NCBI GenBank assembly: GCA_910587475.1
Contig: CAJUMR010000004.1
Span: 40,310 to 104,309 of the forward strand
Length of the DNA stretch: 64,000 bases
Direction of reading: 5' to 3'
DNA from: an uncultured Muribaculaceae bacterium
GTDB lineage: Bacteria; Bacteroidota; Bacteroidia; Bacteroidales; Muribaculaceae
The first letter of the stretch is position 1; each line of letters opens with the position of its first letter. Position numbers and translations under genes: made by a program. Positions 45,920-56,426 of this stretch are shown here, in pieces. Under the pieces are notes generated by a model. It made no database searches. It saw only the letters and a program-made list of their open reading frames with translations, and was not told the origin of the DNA.

Positions 45920-46106
45920 TACAACCACAAATATATAAAGAATTTTAACAACAACAGAAACGATAGATGTTAAAATTACACCCGCCAATACATCCCCGAA
46001 TGTTTAAGCGACTAAATACAAGTGAAATACACCCGGTCACCTGTCAGCACCTTTGTCACGCCGTTTTATCCATATAAAGATATAAGCGACAGTATCAAAT
46101 TCGTGA

Positions 46107-47192
46107 TTATTTAAGGTTTACATCCCATTTCAATTGCTTTGTTGAGCCGGTGCGCGAGAGGATGCATTTGTCTTTTAACGACTTGATGATACGGTCGATG
46201 GTACTGGGGGAAAGTCCAATTGTTTCTGCGAGCCGGGCTATGGAGATGCTGTTGTCTGCCATTATGGATTTCAACACGGCTGTCTCTTTCAGAGATAGGC
46301 CTTCGGGCATAACGCTTGAAACATCATTTTGAGGTTTCACAACGTTTGAAACCTCATTTTGGTGTTTCACATCTTGCCACCGGATATGGAGATAACGATT
46401 CCGTAGCACGTTTGTCTCACCCAAAAGGAGGTTGCGGAAGAATAGCACGAGATATTCGATTGTCGGCTCCACGCCTTTGGCCACATTGCGATAGTTGGCG
46501 CGGACGAGAGCGTTGCGGAAATACCAGGAATGAGTTTTGAACACATCGTTCTCTGCCTTGTACCCCAATGAGCGAAGATATTTAATAGTGAATACTGCTG
46601 TGGTTCTCGTATTGCCTTCAGGAAAAGGGTGTATCTGCCATAATCCGGAAATGAAGCTGGCGAGATGTTCGATAATCTGCTCTTGCGACAAGTTTCTATA
46701 AGAGAATTTCCGCTCTTGCTCCAAGTCATATTCTATGGTGCGGGCAAGGTCTTCATTCGGACCATAAAGCACCGAAGCTCCCTCGAGCACCCATTCCTTC
46801 TTGGTGATGTCATAATGACGGAACTCTCCGGCATGTTTCATCACGCCATTGAATATGCGGCGATGTATGCCCGACAGCCCGGCAACACTAAACACGAATG
46901 CATCCGTGGAAAGCTCGCGGACAATGTTCTTCGACACTTCGTCGGCATCCTTTATATCTTCAGGTATCTCACGGGCAGCTTCGCTCTGATAATATGTTTT
47001 GATGAGCCTGTCAACACCATCAATGTCCACTTCACCCTCGATGTGGCGCTTGGCCGTCTCGACGAGATAAGCTGAAACCTCCAGCCCATCGACCTTTTGC
47101 AGTCCGATGGCTGTCTGCCACAGCTGCGCCCGCTCCTTCGGTCCAGGCTCGGTGGTGCGTAAATATTGATCAAACTCATTGTAGTGCTCCAT
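46107..47192 (-). CDS. Fic-family protein with C-terminal winged helix
   Basis: A 361-aa protein that may AMPylate target proteins. The Fic motif is HPFPEGNTRT (188-197). It keeps the catalytic His and phosphate-binding loop, but the usual second Arg (GNxRxxR) is Ala198. Residues 24-66 resemble a VbhA-type inhibitory segment with VDG at the place of the inhibitory Glu-Gly. A linker holds a 10-residue repeat (VKHQNEVSNV, VKPQNDVSSV). A winged helix (304-345: LAETIGLSPSTIDRIIKSLK) suggests DNA binding. The start at 47192 is chosen since ATG 47243 lies within the dnaK terminator. Confidence 0.85.
   Translation of the reverse strand: MEHYNEFDQYLRTTEPGPKERAQLWQTAIGLQKVDGLEVSAYLVETAKRHIEGEVDIDGVDRLIKTYYQSEAAREIPEDIKDADEVSKNIVRELSTDAFVFSVAGLSGIHRRIFNGVMKHAGEFRHYDITKKEWVLEGASVLYGPNEDLARTIEYDLEQERKFSYRNLSQEQIIEHLASFISGLWQIHPFPEGNTRTTAVFTIKYLRSLGYKAENDVFKTHSWYFRNALVRANYRNVAKGVEPTIEYLVLFFRNLLLGETNVLRNRYLHIRWQDVKHQNEVSNVVKPQNDVSSVMPEGLSLKETAVLKSIMADNSISIARLAETIGLSPSTIDRIIKSLKDKCILSRTGSTKQLKWDVNLK
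46312..46371. repeat. 30-bp direct repeat inside the Fic gene
   Basis: Two adjacent in-frame units of 30 bp share about 24 positions (GAAACNTCATTTTG core followed by a GTTTCACA end). Each is itself an imperfect palindrome (GAAAC...GTTTC). They encode the 10-residue linker repeat between the Fic and winged-helix domains. Confidence 0.6.
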
Positions 47193-47220
47193 GAATGCAA
47201 ATTTAAGATAAATATTTAGT

Positions 47221-47262
47221 AAAACAAAATGGAGCGTAACCATTTGGGCTACACTCCATTTT
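47221..47262 (-). terminator. dnaK terminator
   Basis: AAAATGGAG (47226-47234) pairs with CTCCATTTT (47254-47262). On the minus strand TTTTGTTTT follows. It separates dnaK from the Fic gene. Confidence 0.75.
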
Positions 47263-47283
47263 GAAGCTATTTATTCTTATGTA

Positions 47284-49194
<1,911 letters not shown>

Positions 49195-49255
49195 GATTGT
49201 ATAAGTTTTATGTTGTTTTATTATTATGTTTCTGATTTCTTTTCATCACTAAATA

Positions 49256-49271
49256 AACAAATCCTGTGCCA
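49256..49271 (-). promoter_or_regulatory. Sigma-54-like promoter of dnaK
   Basis: Minus-strand TGGCAC (49266-49271), 5 nt (AGGAT), TTGTT (49256-49260). The -24 part is perfect; the -12 part has GT instead of GC. The distance to the ATG is almost the same as at groS. Confidence 0.5.
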
Positions 49272-49280
49272 AAAAGTTTG

Positions 49281-49307
49281 TGACATGACACACGTGACAA
49301 AATGGCA
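49281..49307. promoter_or_regulatory. TGACA repeat cluster upstream of dnaK
   Basis: TGACA at 49281-49285 and 49286-49290, and TGACA-AAA-TGGCA at 49295-49307, one mismatch from the TGACA-AAA-TGTCA site upstream of groES. The first TGACA starts 10 bp from the -24 box, as at groES (11 bp). This supports a common regulator for both chaperone transcripts. Confidence 0.55.
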
Positions 49308-49337
49308 GATTAAGACGCGCGGTTCATAAACCTCGAT

Positions 49338-49422
49338 GGCCCCGGTGGAGCAAAGGCGACCACGACGGCAACGGTGAGGAAACTCGACCGGTTGCCTCGA
49401 AAATATTCTTATCTCCGGGGCT
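49338..49422. other. Nested inverted repeats in the dnaK upstream region
   Basis: GGCCCCGG (49338-49345) pairs with CCGGGGCT (49415-49422), and inside it GGCAACGG (49367-49374) pairs with CCGGTTGCC (49388-49396) with one bulge. The 322-nt gap 49195-49516 has no gene; it holds the dnaK promoter, this structure and a terminator. Function unknown; it has no T-run and no tRNA T-arm. Confidence 0.35.
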
Positions 49423-49449
49423 GTTGTGGATTTATGAAACCGCGCCTTG

Positions 49450-49484
49450 AAAAAAGTGAGGCCCGGCATCGCGCCGGACCTCAC
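49450..49484 (-). terminator. Terminator of the B12 operon
   Basis: GTGAGGCCCGGC (49456-49467) pairs with GCCGGACCTCAC (49473-49484) with one mismatch around a 5-nt loop. Six T follow on the minus strand. It ends the riboswitch-led transcript. Confidence 0.88.
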
Positions 49485-49516
49485 TCGATCACTTGTCAAA
49501 ATTATAAAATATGCAG

Positions 49517-52500
49517 TTATCTGATGAAAATTTTTGTTGTGACATTGCCGTTCCTGACGATGTTGAAGCCTTTGAACGGACGGTCTGAAGCCACACCTTC
49601 GAGGTTGTAGTAGATCGTATCGCCGCAGTCTTCAACAGAGACGTCGTCGATGCCCGATGTTCCGCCATCCTCATTGTAGTAACGGCCGCTCGTCTCGTCG
49701 TAGAGCACTTTCATGCCGCCGATGACCGGATGTTCGTCAACGCCGATTTCCTGTCCGAACGCTTCTCCGAGCAGATAAGCCACCTCGCCCGAACGCATCT
49801 GCTCCTCGGTCACGAGAGTCTGACCCTCGGTGATGTCATATTCTTCTATCCCGAAAACATTTTTTGAATTAGTCTTTTTGAATGGACCACCGATGCAAGA
49901 TCCGGCATTTTGCCCTGAAACTTCTCCAAGGCTAAAAAGATTTTCCATCACGGCGTAAATATCATTTGATCCGATTATGCCACCGCAAGCAGTATCACCG
50001 GATATGTCTGCGAGATTATAACAATTTGTGACAGTAGAAATTGAATTTTGGCGAGCCTCTAAGTATCCGATTATTCCGCCGACACTGCTTACTCCTGAAA
50101 CCGATGCATAATTAACACATCTGTCTGTAACCGATTGTTGGCCGGCCTGTCCGACAATTGCTCCGACGCACCGACCTCCTTTTACAGATCCATATACGGT
50201 AAGATTTTTAATCGTTCCATTCGAGTAGTCAAATAAACCGACATAGTCCTCTTGTGTATCGAGATATAGTCCTTTTATCGCAAAGCCGTTACCGTCGAAG
50301 CATCCATTGAAATTAAGAAGGCCGGGAGTCCATGGGAAATCACCAAGATCAATATCCTCGGTAAGAATTGCGGATTGATTTCGACCATATGAATTAATGT
50401 AATCCATAAACCAAGCAAGTTCATCGCCACACGAGATTTGATATGAACCATCGGCAATCGCCGGTTCCAAAAGAGTCGTTCCATCCCAAGTGGCATCGTC
50501 GGCTTCAATCATATTTATCGCAAATGTTTGCGACGGGTCTGCATCATAATCGATTTCAAACTCATTGTGGTAATAGCGATAGCCATATTTCTGGGCAGTG
50601 ATGCTATAAATTCCACTATTAACAATGTATTCGCCTTGGCTGTCAGGCTGAATGGTATCGCCATGCTCATTGCTGACTATTGATATTATGGCATCAGTAA
50701 CGTTACAGGTTAATTTTAGGTTGAAATATTTTAAGGGTGCTACCTGAATTTTGACATCGGGTATTGCGCCTAAATATGTCTTATGCCCAATGGCTGTGAA
50801 ATTGGGAGATCTGCCCGAACGTGGGTCAATGTCACGATGGCTGCCGATCGGATCACCGAAGCCATTAATCTGAATGACACCTTCCGTGAGTGAAATTGTT
50901 GAATCGTTTTCAGTGTCAAAATTAGCAGGAATTTCTAAAGAAACCGCCTGTGCTTCAGGTTTTGAAGCGAATGTATATTGACCTGATCCGAGGATTAACG
51001 ATGACCCGTTAGGTATGCCGTTATACGTTACATAGGCTGACATATTGTATATGCCTGCAAGCTTATTAGCTCCATGAAATAGGCCTGAATACTGGATTTT
51101 TACCTTGTCGCCGGGTAGGAATATATTGCTGCCTTTGCGAGTCTCATTTGAAATCTCACGGTGACATGATTTTGCGGTTAACACTTGATATTCTGATTTT
51201 CCGGCCATATTAGTCAGCTTTACAATTTGGCGGCCTTCTTTGAGGAGCAGGGTGTATGAGCCGTCTGCGTTTTTAGTGACGCCTTCGCTGCTGAAGCCTG
51301 TGTAGTTAGCCATACGCTCACCAATGGTCGGATAAGCTATTGTAACATTATCGACGCCCTCCGGAGTAAACGTGTAGCGTGCGCCATCTTCGGTGTCAAG
51401 ATAGTAAAATACGTCGTGTTCAGCGTCAACATATTTGCCGGATAATTTAGTTGATTCAAGGTTGTATTTTTCATTGATGATCATGTTTGGATTGATGCCT
51501 GATGCATTGTCTCCGACTGTAACTATATATACTCCAGTGTTTTCTGGCCAGATTGCGCCCCAATTTTCACCTCCGGTAAATGGAGTTTTGTTCGCTAAAG
51601 TATGTGCATTTACATTAATTGCATCATAGGTTACAAGAACGATAGCACTTCCGGAGCCGATAGCTTTAATTTTTGCCCAGGGGGAAGGATTGTCTTGATT
51701 GCTACTTATTTCAATAACGTTTGAGCTCGGATTTCCATTGAGATCTAAGATAGTGTAATGAAAATCAGGTTCAATGAAATAGTTCCCGGAAGTAGTGGAC
51801 GTTATCTCCCATGTGCGCATGGCGTGAGCATCAAACGTATCACCGATATTGAGCTTCAGATGACCCTCAGGATTAATATTTAAGAAAATATCTCCGGTTT
51901 CTAAACCATCATTGCTTGTTGGATCGTGATTAATCTTATGAGGATCCAATTGTTTGTAATCTTCTTCTGAGAAGCTTAACGATGGACGTTTGGTCTCGTC
52001 GGCATTCATTGTGAATATTCCGGCTTGAGTTAATCCGCCCTCCATCCATGTACGGTAATTATATTGTTGACCTGCGGCAAGAAAATAGTTATATGTTTTA
52101 GTATCCCCGTTGATGTCAATTGATTTGGGATCAACAGCGCTGAAGTCAGTGAAGTGGGTGAATTTTATTCCCATGAAAAATTGAGCGTCAACCGGAATTG
52201 TCACACTATAATCGTAGCTGACAGGGATAGCTCCGCTGACCGTTGAGTTGAATGTTAATGTCCCTGATTTATAAAGGGTAGTGTAATTTTCGGCTTTGTG
52301 AGTTTCTCCGGGAATGAATGAAATATAATAGCTGTTTCCATTTAGAGCCAGGAATGTTTTTCGACCCGTTGTGGTACTATTCCCAAGGGTTACAACTTGT
52401 TGATTACCTTCACGTGAGTTGACAGACAAATCAATTGTGTAATCCCCGTTTTCAACAGTCCATAATGATCCGTCGTCATTTTTATTGGTGACATAGGCTG

Positions 52501-52798
52501 TTACGGTCAGAACCTTGAATTCCTGTTCGACATCGCTGTCGGCAATTGATATTTCAATCGTTCCGTTGATGGTTTCTCCATCTGTGGCATAGGCTGTCAG
52601 GACATATTCACCTGCTGGAGCGTCGAACGAATAAACTCTGTTTTCAGCTTCTCCGGTTTCGATTGTCGATCCCGTGTCTTTTGCTGTGAGACTCATGGTA
52701 GTGGAGACAGTGTTCATCGTCACCTTCACCGGGGCGGCCTCCGTCGTCAGACAGCAGACTACTCCTGCAATTGGCAGGAGTAAATGTTTAAGTTTCAT
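49517..52798 (-). CDS. Large exported protein of the B12 operon (PEGA-like and GLUG-like regions)
   Basis: A 1093-aa exported protein (signal peptide 1-21) of no family I can name. Ig-like beta-rich regions fill the first 700 residues. A PEGA-like segment follows near 735-800. Residues 828-975 hold GLUG-type repeats (FNGCFDGNGFAIKGLYL, CVGAIVGQ, SSVGGIIGYL, ACGGIIG). Residues 1060-1093 (IYYNLEGVASDRPFKGF) are the tail shared with three other exported proteins. It lies 23 nt after the BtuG-like gene under the cobalamin riboswitch, so it probably serves corrinoid capture or handling outside the cell. AT content is higher than that of its neighbours in the middle part. Confidence 0.75.
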   Translation of the reverse strand: MKLKHLLLPIAGVVCCLTTEAAPVKVTMNTVSTTMSLTAKDTGSTIETGEAENRVYSFDAPAGEYVLTAYATDGETINGTIEISIADSDVEQEFKVLTVTAYVTNKNDDGSLWTVENGDYTIDLSVNSREGNQQVVTLGNSTTTGRKTFLALNGNSYYISFIPGETHKAENYTTLYKSGTLTFNSTVSGAIPVSYDYSVTIPVDAQFFMGIKFTHFTDFSAVDPKSIDINGDTKTYNYFLAAGQQYNYRTWMEGGLTQAGIFTMNADETKRPSLSFSEEDYKQLDPHKINHDPTSNDGLETGDIFLNINPEGHLKLNIGDTFDAHAMRTWEITSTTSGNYFIEPDFHYTILDLNGNPSSNVIEISSNQDNPSPWAKIKAIGSGSAIVLVTYDAINVNAHTLANKTPFTGGENWGAIWPENTGVYIVTVGDNASGINPNMIINEKYNLESTKLSGKYVDAEHDVFYYLDTEDGARYTFTPEGVDNVTIAYPTIGERMANYTGFSSEGVTKNADGSYTLLLKEGRQIVKLTNMAGKSEYQVLTAKSCHREISNETRKGSNIFLPGDKVKIQYSGLFHGANKLAGIYNMSAYVTYNGIPNGSSLILGSGQYTFASKPEAQAVSLEIPANFDTENDSTISLTEGVIQINGFGDPIGSHRDIDPRSGRSPNFTAIGHKTYLGAIPDVKIQVAPLKYFNLKLTCNVTDAIISIVSNEHGDTIQPDSQGEYIVNSGIYSITAQKYGYRYYHNEFEIDYDADPSQTFAINMIEADDATWDGTTLLEPAIADGSYQISCGDELAWFMDYINSYGRNQSAILTEDIDLGDFPWTPGLLNFNGCFDGNGFAIKGLYLDTQEDYVGLFDYSNGTIKNLTVYGSVKGGRCVGAIVGQAGQQSVTDRCVNYASVSGVSSVGGIIGYLEARQNSISTVTNCYNLADISGDTACGGIIGSNDIYAVMENLFSLGEVSGQNAGSCIGGPFKKTNSKNVFGIEEYDITEGQTLVTEEQMRSGEVAYLLGEAFGQEIGVDEHPVIGGMKVLYDETSGRYYNEDGGTSGIDDVSVEDCGDTIYYNLEGVASDRPFKGFNIVRNGNVTTKIFIR

Positions 52799-52821
52799 AA
52801 AGATTTGATTTTATTGGGTTG

Positions 52822-54099
52822 TCAATATTTGAATTTTCGGCCGTTTTGGATGTAGATCTGGCCCGGTGCAGGATTCGTGATCCTGATGCCTTGTAGATTG
52901 TAGATGGGGGAGTCGGTGTCGGGTTGATCGATGACCACGTCGTCGACGCCGCCGGTGTAACCGTCGGGCTTGAGTGCCAGGAAGTGAGCCGGGTTGATAT
53001 ATACTCCGAATTTTCCGAGCAATTTTCCTTCGGGTGACCACTGATACAATGTGCCGCCTTCGGCAAACGATGCTGCGTCGGTGGCATAAATATAGCCCGT
53101 GTAGGGGTTTACGTATATGCCGTAGGGCATGCTCATCTTCTTGATGTCGGAAAGCACGGTGCCCGGAAAATCATCGCGGACTCCGGCATCGCCATACTCC
53201 ATCGCTGCAGCGGGGTCAATCACTATGTAGTTGAACTCGTATTGCCCTGTGTAATAGGAATATCTTGAGCCGATTGCATAGAAGTCGCCGTTGTCGGTCA
53301 CGCAGTTGTAGGTCGCGGCATATTCGAGTTTGGTGAAGCATTCGTCATCGGGTTTGCCGCCGAGCGCCGCTTCGCAATCAAAGATGATGGTAGCGGCCTG
53401 AACGTCATAATAGTCGCCGGGCGAATTGATGCACAGATATTTGCCGCTTTGCGACATCTTGCCGTAGAGATTGATCTGTCCGGTGTCGACCGTGCGGGTG
53501 ACTGTCATCGTTGAGGCATCGATGATGCTGACGGTCGTTTCATATTCATGGTCTTCCTGAAAGGCGTAGCCCCCGGTGTTGGCGACAAACAGATGCCCGT
53601 CGTAGTAAGCTATGCCCTCCGGTTCGTAGCCGACCTCGCAGGCCGCGGTGACTTTAAAGGTGGTGGCGTCGATTTTAGCCACATATCCTTTGGTGAATTC
53701 GACGTATTTTCCGTCGATGCCGCATTCGTGGCCGTAGGACGATATGTAGACATTGTCGCCGTCTGACGCAAGTTTGCGGTTGTTGGGCACGTCTTCGGTC
53801 GCAGCTACTGCTTTGCCGTCGGGGGTGATGAACTGCACGATGTTAGACCAGTTGATGGCGATGGCGATCAGGTTGTCGTTGACGGCGATTATGTCGTTGG
53901 GAGTGTCGCCGAGTTTGTAACCGTTGACGTCGCGGAACCATTGATTGCTGACAATCTTGCCGTCTTCGAAATAGGTGATTTTGCCGTTGTCGGCCTGCCA
54001 GTTGCCCTCATTGAGCAAGATGATGCGCTCTTGGGCTTCAGATACGACCGGAACGATGATCGACAGCATTGCTGTCAACATTTTGAATTTGTGATTCAT
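52822..54099 (-). CDS. BtuG-like beta-propeller surface protein
   Basis: A 425-aa exported beta-propeller (DUF5074/YncE type) with repeats such as YEPEGIAYYDGHLFVANTGG, VSIIDASTMTVTRTVDTG and PYGIYVNPYTGYIYATDA. BtuG proteins of Bacteroides are surface propellers that bind cobalamin with very high affinity on top of BtuB; position right after a BtuB-like gene under a B12 riboswitch supports this role. Unlike BtuG it has no lipobox (signal peptide ends SEAQ). Instead it carries the C-terminal tail IYNLQGIRITNPAPGQIYI, so it may be attached in another way. Confidence 0.78.
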   Translation of the reverse strand: MNHKFKMLTAMLSIIVPVVSEAQERIILLNEGNWQADNGKITYFEDGKIVSNQWFRDVNGYKLGDTPNDIIAVNDNLIAIAINWSNIVQFITPDGKAVAATEDVPNNRKLASDGDNVYISSYGHECGIDGKYVEFTKGYVAKIDATTFKVTAACEVGYEPEGIAYYDGHLFVANTGGYAFQEDHEYETTVSIIDASTMTVTRTVDTGQINLYGKMSQSGKYLCINSPGDYYDVQAATIIFDCEAALGGKPDDECFTKLEYAATYNCVTDNGDFYAIGSRYSYYTGQYEFNYIVIDPAAAMEYGDAGVRDDFPGTVLSDIKKMSMPYGIYVNPYTGYIYATDAASFAEGGTLYQWSPEGKLLGKFGVYINPAHFLALKPDGYTGGVDDVVIDQPDTDSPIYNLQGIRITNPAPGQIYIQNGRKFKY

Positions 54100-54128
54100 A
54101 AAAATAGGGAGTTAAGGAGTGGTTGGAA

Positions 54129-56093
54129 TCAGATTGTAAAGGACAGGGTAAGCCTGAAATTGCGTCCGGGCATGGGATAGCGCGGTATATGTTCATACTG
54201 CACATCGAAAAGATCGTTGACCTCAAGCGACGCGAGCAGCCTGCGCCATGAAGCCGAAAGCTTGATGTCGACGTTGTTATAAGGTGTGAGCACGTCCTCC
54301 GGATCGGCATATGACCACATGCGTTCACCGACATGAAGCTCCGACACCGTCAGCGAATAGTTGCGCCATGCAGCGATGGCAGTGATGCCGAACGACAGGG
54401 TCGGTGAGTAGCAGATCGGTTTGTTGTAGGTTGTCTCGTTGTCAGGGTCGGTGCGGTTGAGGTCGCGTTGCCATGTCAGGGAAGTGAGCAGTGAGAAATT
54501 CCACGGCCCGGTCATGTATCGTCCGGATGCAGTCATGTTGAGACCGCGGCAGTATGTTTCTCCGTAGTTCATCATCGACCATGTGTAGGTGCCTTTCAGA
54601 GGCAGGCAGACGATGCGGTCGTCGATGTGATTGACATAGACGTCGGCTTGAACTGAAGCCATCCAGCCCGGGGAGCTGTAGTTGTATTCGGCTCCTATGT
54701 CGAACTGCCGGGTGTACTCGGGTTTCAGGTTGCGGTTGCCGACCTGTGTGTAATAGAGATCGTTGAGTGTAGGGGCGCGGAATATGCTTTTGTACCACGC
54801 TTTGAGCGTCAGGTCTTTGAAGGTATAGCCGACTGACACTGCCGGGGTGAAGCGGCTCAGAGGGTCGGCGGCTCCGACCTTCAGACGGGTGTGGTCTTTG
54901 TAGTGTTGATAGAGTATTGAAGCGGCAAGACGTATCGAACGATAGTTGATCTGTCCGGCGGCCACAGCTTTCTGGTCTACGCGTCTGACCGGGTGGAATA
55001 CTTTGAGATCGGCGTCGAGCCACGACATGCGGGCGTCGTAGCCGATGTTGATCGACAACCATTCTGTAGGGAAATATGCCCCCGACAGAGCTAAATAGGC
55101 ATCGTGTTGATAGTAGTGGTTGTTGACCCTTGCCGTGTTCTGGTTTTCGGGATAGTCGGTGCAGTAGCGCAGATATTCATAGGCATATTTGGAGTTGGCC
55201 TTGATGGTGAATTTTTCACCGAAAGATTGCTGGTAAGATGCCTGGGCAAAGAGATCGGTGTCCCATTCGCGGCCTACGTTGGTGTATTTGTCCGACAGGC
55301 GTCTGACGATGCCGCCCGGACAACCGCGTTCCGACTGGTAGTAGTAGAGATGTGATGAAAAGCCGTTTTTGAACAGCGCTGCTTCGACACGGCCGTATTC
55401 GATGTCTGAGTTTTTGCGTTTGCCGACGGTGTCTTCATACTCAGACTTGTATCTGAACGGGTAGTCGCCCTTGGAGTTGAGATATTCGCCGTCGATGAAG
55501 CCGCACCATCCTTTGCGGCTGAACTGGGCGTTGACGCGCCCCATGTAAGTGTGGAACGATCCTATACGGCCGGTCAGCGACAGTGAGTCGCTGTCGGGAC
55601 GCCGTGTGCGCATGTAGACCGTCGCCCCCGAGGCATACTCTGAGGCAGACTGACAGGCGTCGAGTTTGTTGGCGTTGTAGAGTGAGACAGATTCGAGCGT
55701 CGACAGCGAGTATTTGCCGAGGTCGACAGTGCCGTTCTGTGCGTTGGTGATACGTATGCCGTCGATGTAGACGCCGACATGTTGTGCGCCGAGCGATCGG
55801 ACATTGATCGTTTTGAGACCTCCGAGACCTCCGTAGTCTTTTATCTGCACGCCGGCAAAGTATTTCAGGGCATCGGCTATCGACGTGGTCGACAGCGACT
55901 GAAGCTCAGGGCCTGAAAGTTCCTGAACGGTTGCTATCGGGCGGCGTTTGGCCGAGACTTCCACCTCTTTGGTGAAGTGAATGACGCTGTCGGCTGATTC
56001 GGGAATGGAATCTGCATAGACCTTATGTGCCTGAAGGGCGATGTACAGTGCGACGCCGATGATGGCCGGCAGCCGCAGGGAGGGAGTGCCCAT
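54129..56093 (-). CDS. btuB: BtuB-like TonB-dependent corrinoid receptor
   Basis: A 654-aa outer-membrane receptor. Signal peptide 1-28, plug domain (TSIADALKYFAGVQIKDYGG, then VRSLGAQHVGVYIDGIRI), and a barrel of the BtuB size class ending MPGRNFRLTLSFTI. It has no carboxypeptidase-like N-terminal extension, unlike SusC. The cobalamin riboswitch directly upstream gives the substrate. A cobalamin transport ABC system (BtuFCD) is not in the window. Confidence 0.9.
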   Translation of the reverse strand: MGTPSLRLPAIIGVALYIALQAHKVYADSIPESADSVIHFTKEVEVSAKRRPIATVQELSGPELQSLSTTSIADALKYFAGVQIKDYGGLGGLKTINVRSLGAQHVGVYIDGIRITNAQNGTVDLGKYSLSTLESVSLYNANKLDACQSASEYASGATVYMRTRRPDSDSLSLTGRIGSFHTYMGRVNAQFSRKGWCGFIDGEYLNSKGDYPFRYKSEYEDTVGKRKNSDIEYGRVEAALFKNGFSSHLYYYQSERGCPGGIVRRLSDKYTNVGREWDTDLFAQASYQQSFGEKFTIKANSKYAYEYLRYCTDYPENQNTARVNNHYYQHDAYLALSGAYFPTEWLSINIGYDARMSWLDADLKVFHPVRRVDQKAVAAGQINYRSIRLAASILYQHYKDHTRLKVGAADPLSRFTPAVSVGYTFKDLTLKAWYKSIFRAPTLNDLYYTQVGNRNLKPEYTRQFDIGAEYNYSSPGWMASVQADVYVNHIDDRIVCLPLKGTYTWSMMNYGETYCRGLNMTASGRYMTGPWNFSLLTSLTWQRDLNRTDPDNETTYNKPICYSPTLSFGITAIAAWRNYSLTVSELHVGERMWSYADPEDVLTPYNNVDIKLSASWRRLLASLEVNDLFDVQYEHIPRYPMPGRNFRLTLSFTI

Positions 56094-56156
56094 TGTCTCA
56101 AATTGTTTTTTTCGCTGCGTTGTTACCTCGAACGCATTGTTGTGCGAGTTAATAAT

Positions 56157-56322
56157 ATTGGCAGGTCTTCTGACTTATCCCATTTCCGGCCGCCTTCCCA
56201 ACCGTCGCTCTCTTGCTTGGTCAGTGGCATTATGGCTTGAATTTGACTGGAACTTACAGCAGCGGGTCTGTTCCGGATTTTCACCGGATTCCCTTTTAAT
56301 CGCGTCTATAGCGAGCCAACTT
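56157..56322 (-). promoter_or_regulatory. Cobalamin (B12) riboswitch
   Basis: Minus-strand aptamer with all main landmarks in order: AAAAGGGAATCCGGTG, AATCCGGAACAGACCCGC, the B12 box GCTGTAAGTTCC, GCCACTG, GGGAAGGCGG, AAGTCAGAAGACCTGCC. P1 is formed by GTTGGC and GCCAAT. The stretch between aptamer and ATG (56094-56156) contains a possible CTCGCA/TGCG hairpin that could act as expression platform. Cobalamin binding should repress the btuB operon. Confidence 0.96.
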
Positions 56323-56338
56323 TTTGTCTTAATCGCGA

Positions 56339-56369
56339 CAAAGGTATTAAATATTTTTTAATCAGGCAA
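56339..56369 (-). promoter_or_regulatory. Promoter of the riboswitch-led operon
   Basis: Minus-strand TACCTTTG (56339-56346) and TTG (56367-56369) with 20 nt between. Transcription would start a few bases before the aptamer. Confidence 0.8.
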
Positions 56370-56370
56370 T

Positions 56371-56407
56371 AAAAAAAGACGGCAGCGCTTGATGCGCTGC
56401 CGTCTTT
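56371..56407 (-). terminator. Terminator of the M16 peptidase gene
   Basis: A perfect 14-bp stem, AAAGACGGCAGCGC (56375-56388) with its complement (56394-56407), has a 5-nt loop and is followed by seven T on the minus strand. It insulates the B12 operon promoter next to it. Confidence 0.9.
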
Positions 56408-56426
56408 AGCATAAGGTGTTGGCGGA

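Noticed and set aside
46312..46371. CRISPR-like array
   Set aside because: Only two adjoining 30-bp units without spacers, in frame within the Fic gene.
47193..47243. Earlier Fic start codon
   Set aside because: It lies in the dnaK terminator loop and adds residues without a match to the Fic N terminus.
49339..49421. tRNA-like gene (7-bp outer stem)
   Set aside because: No T-arm GGTTCGAATCC, no anticodon arm and wrong internal layout on either strand.
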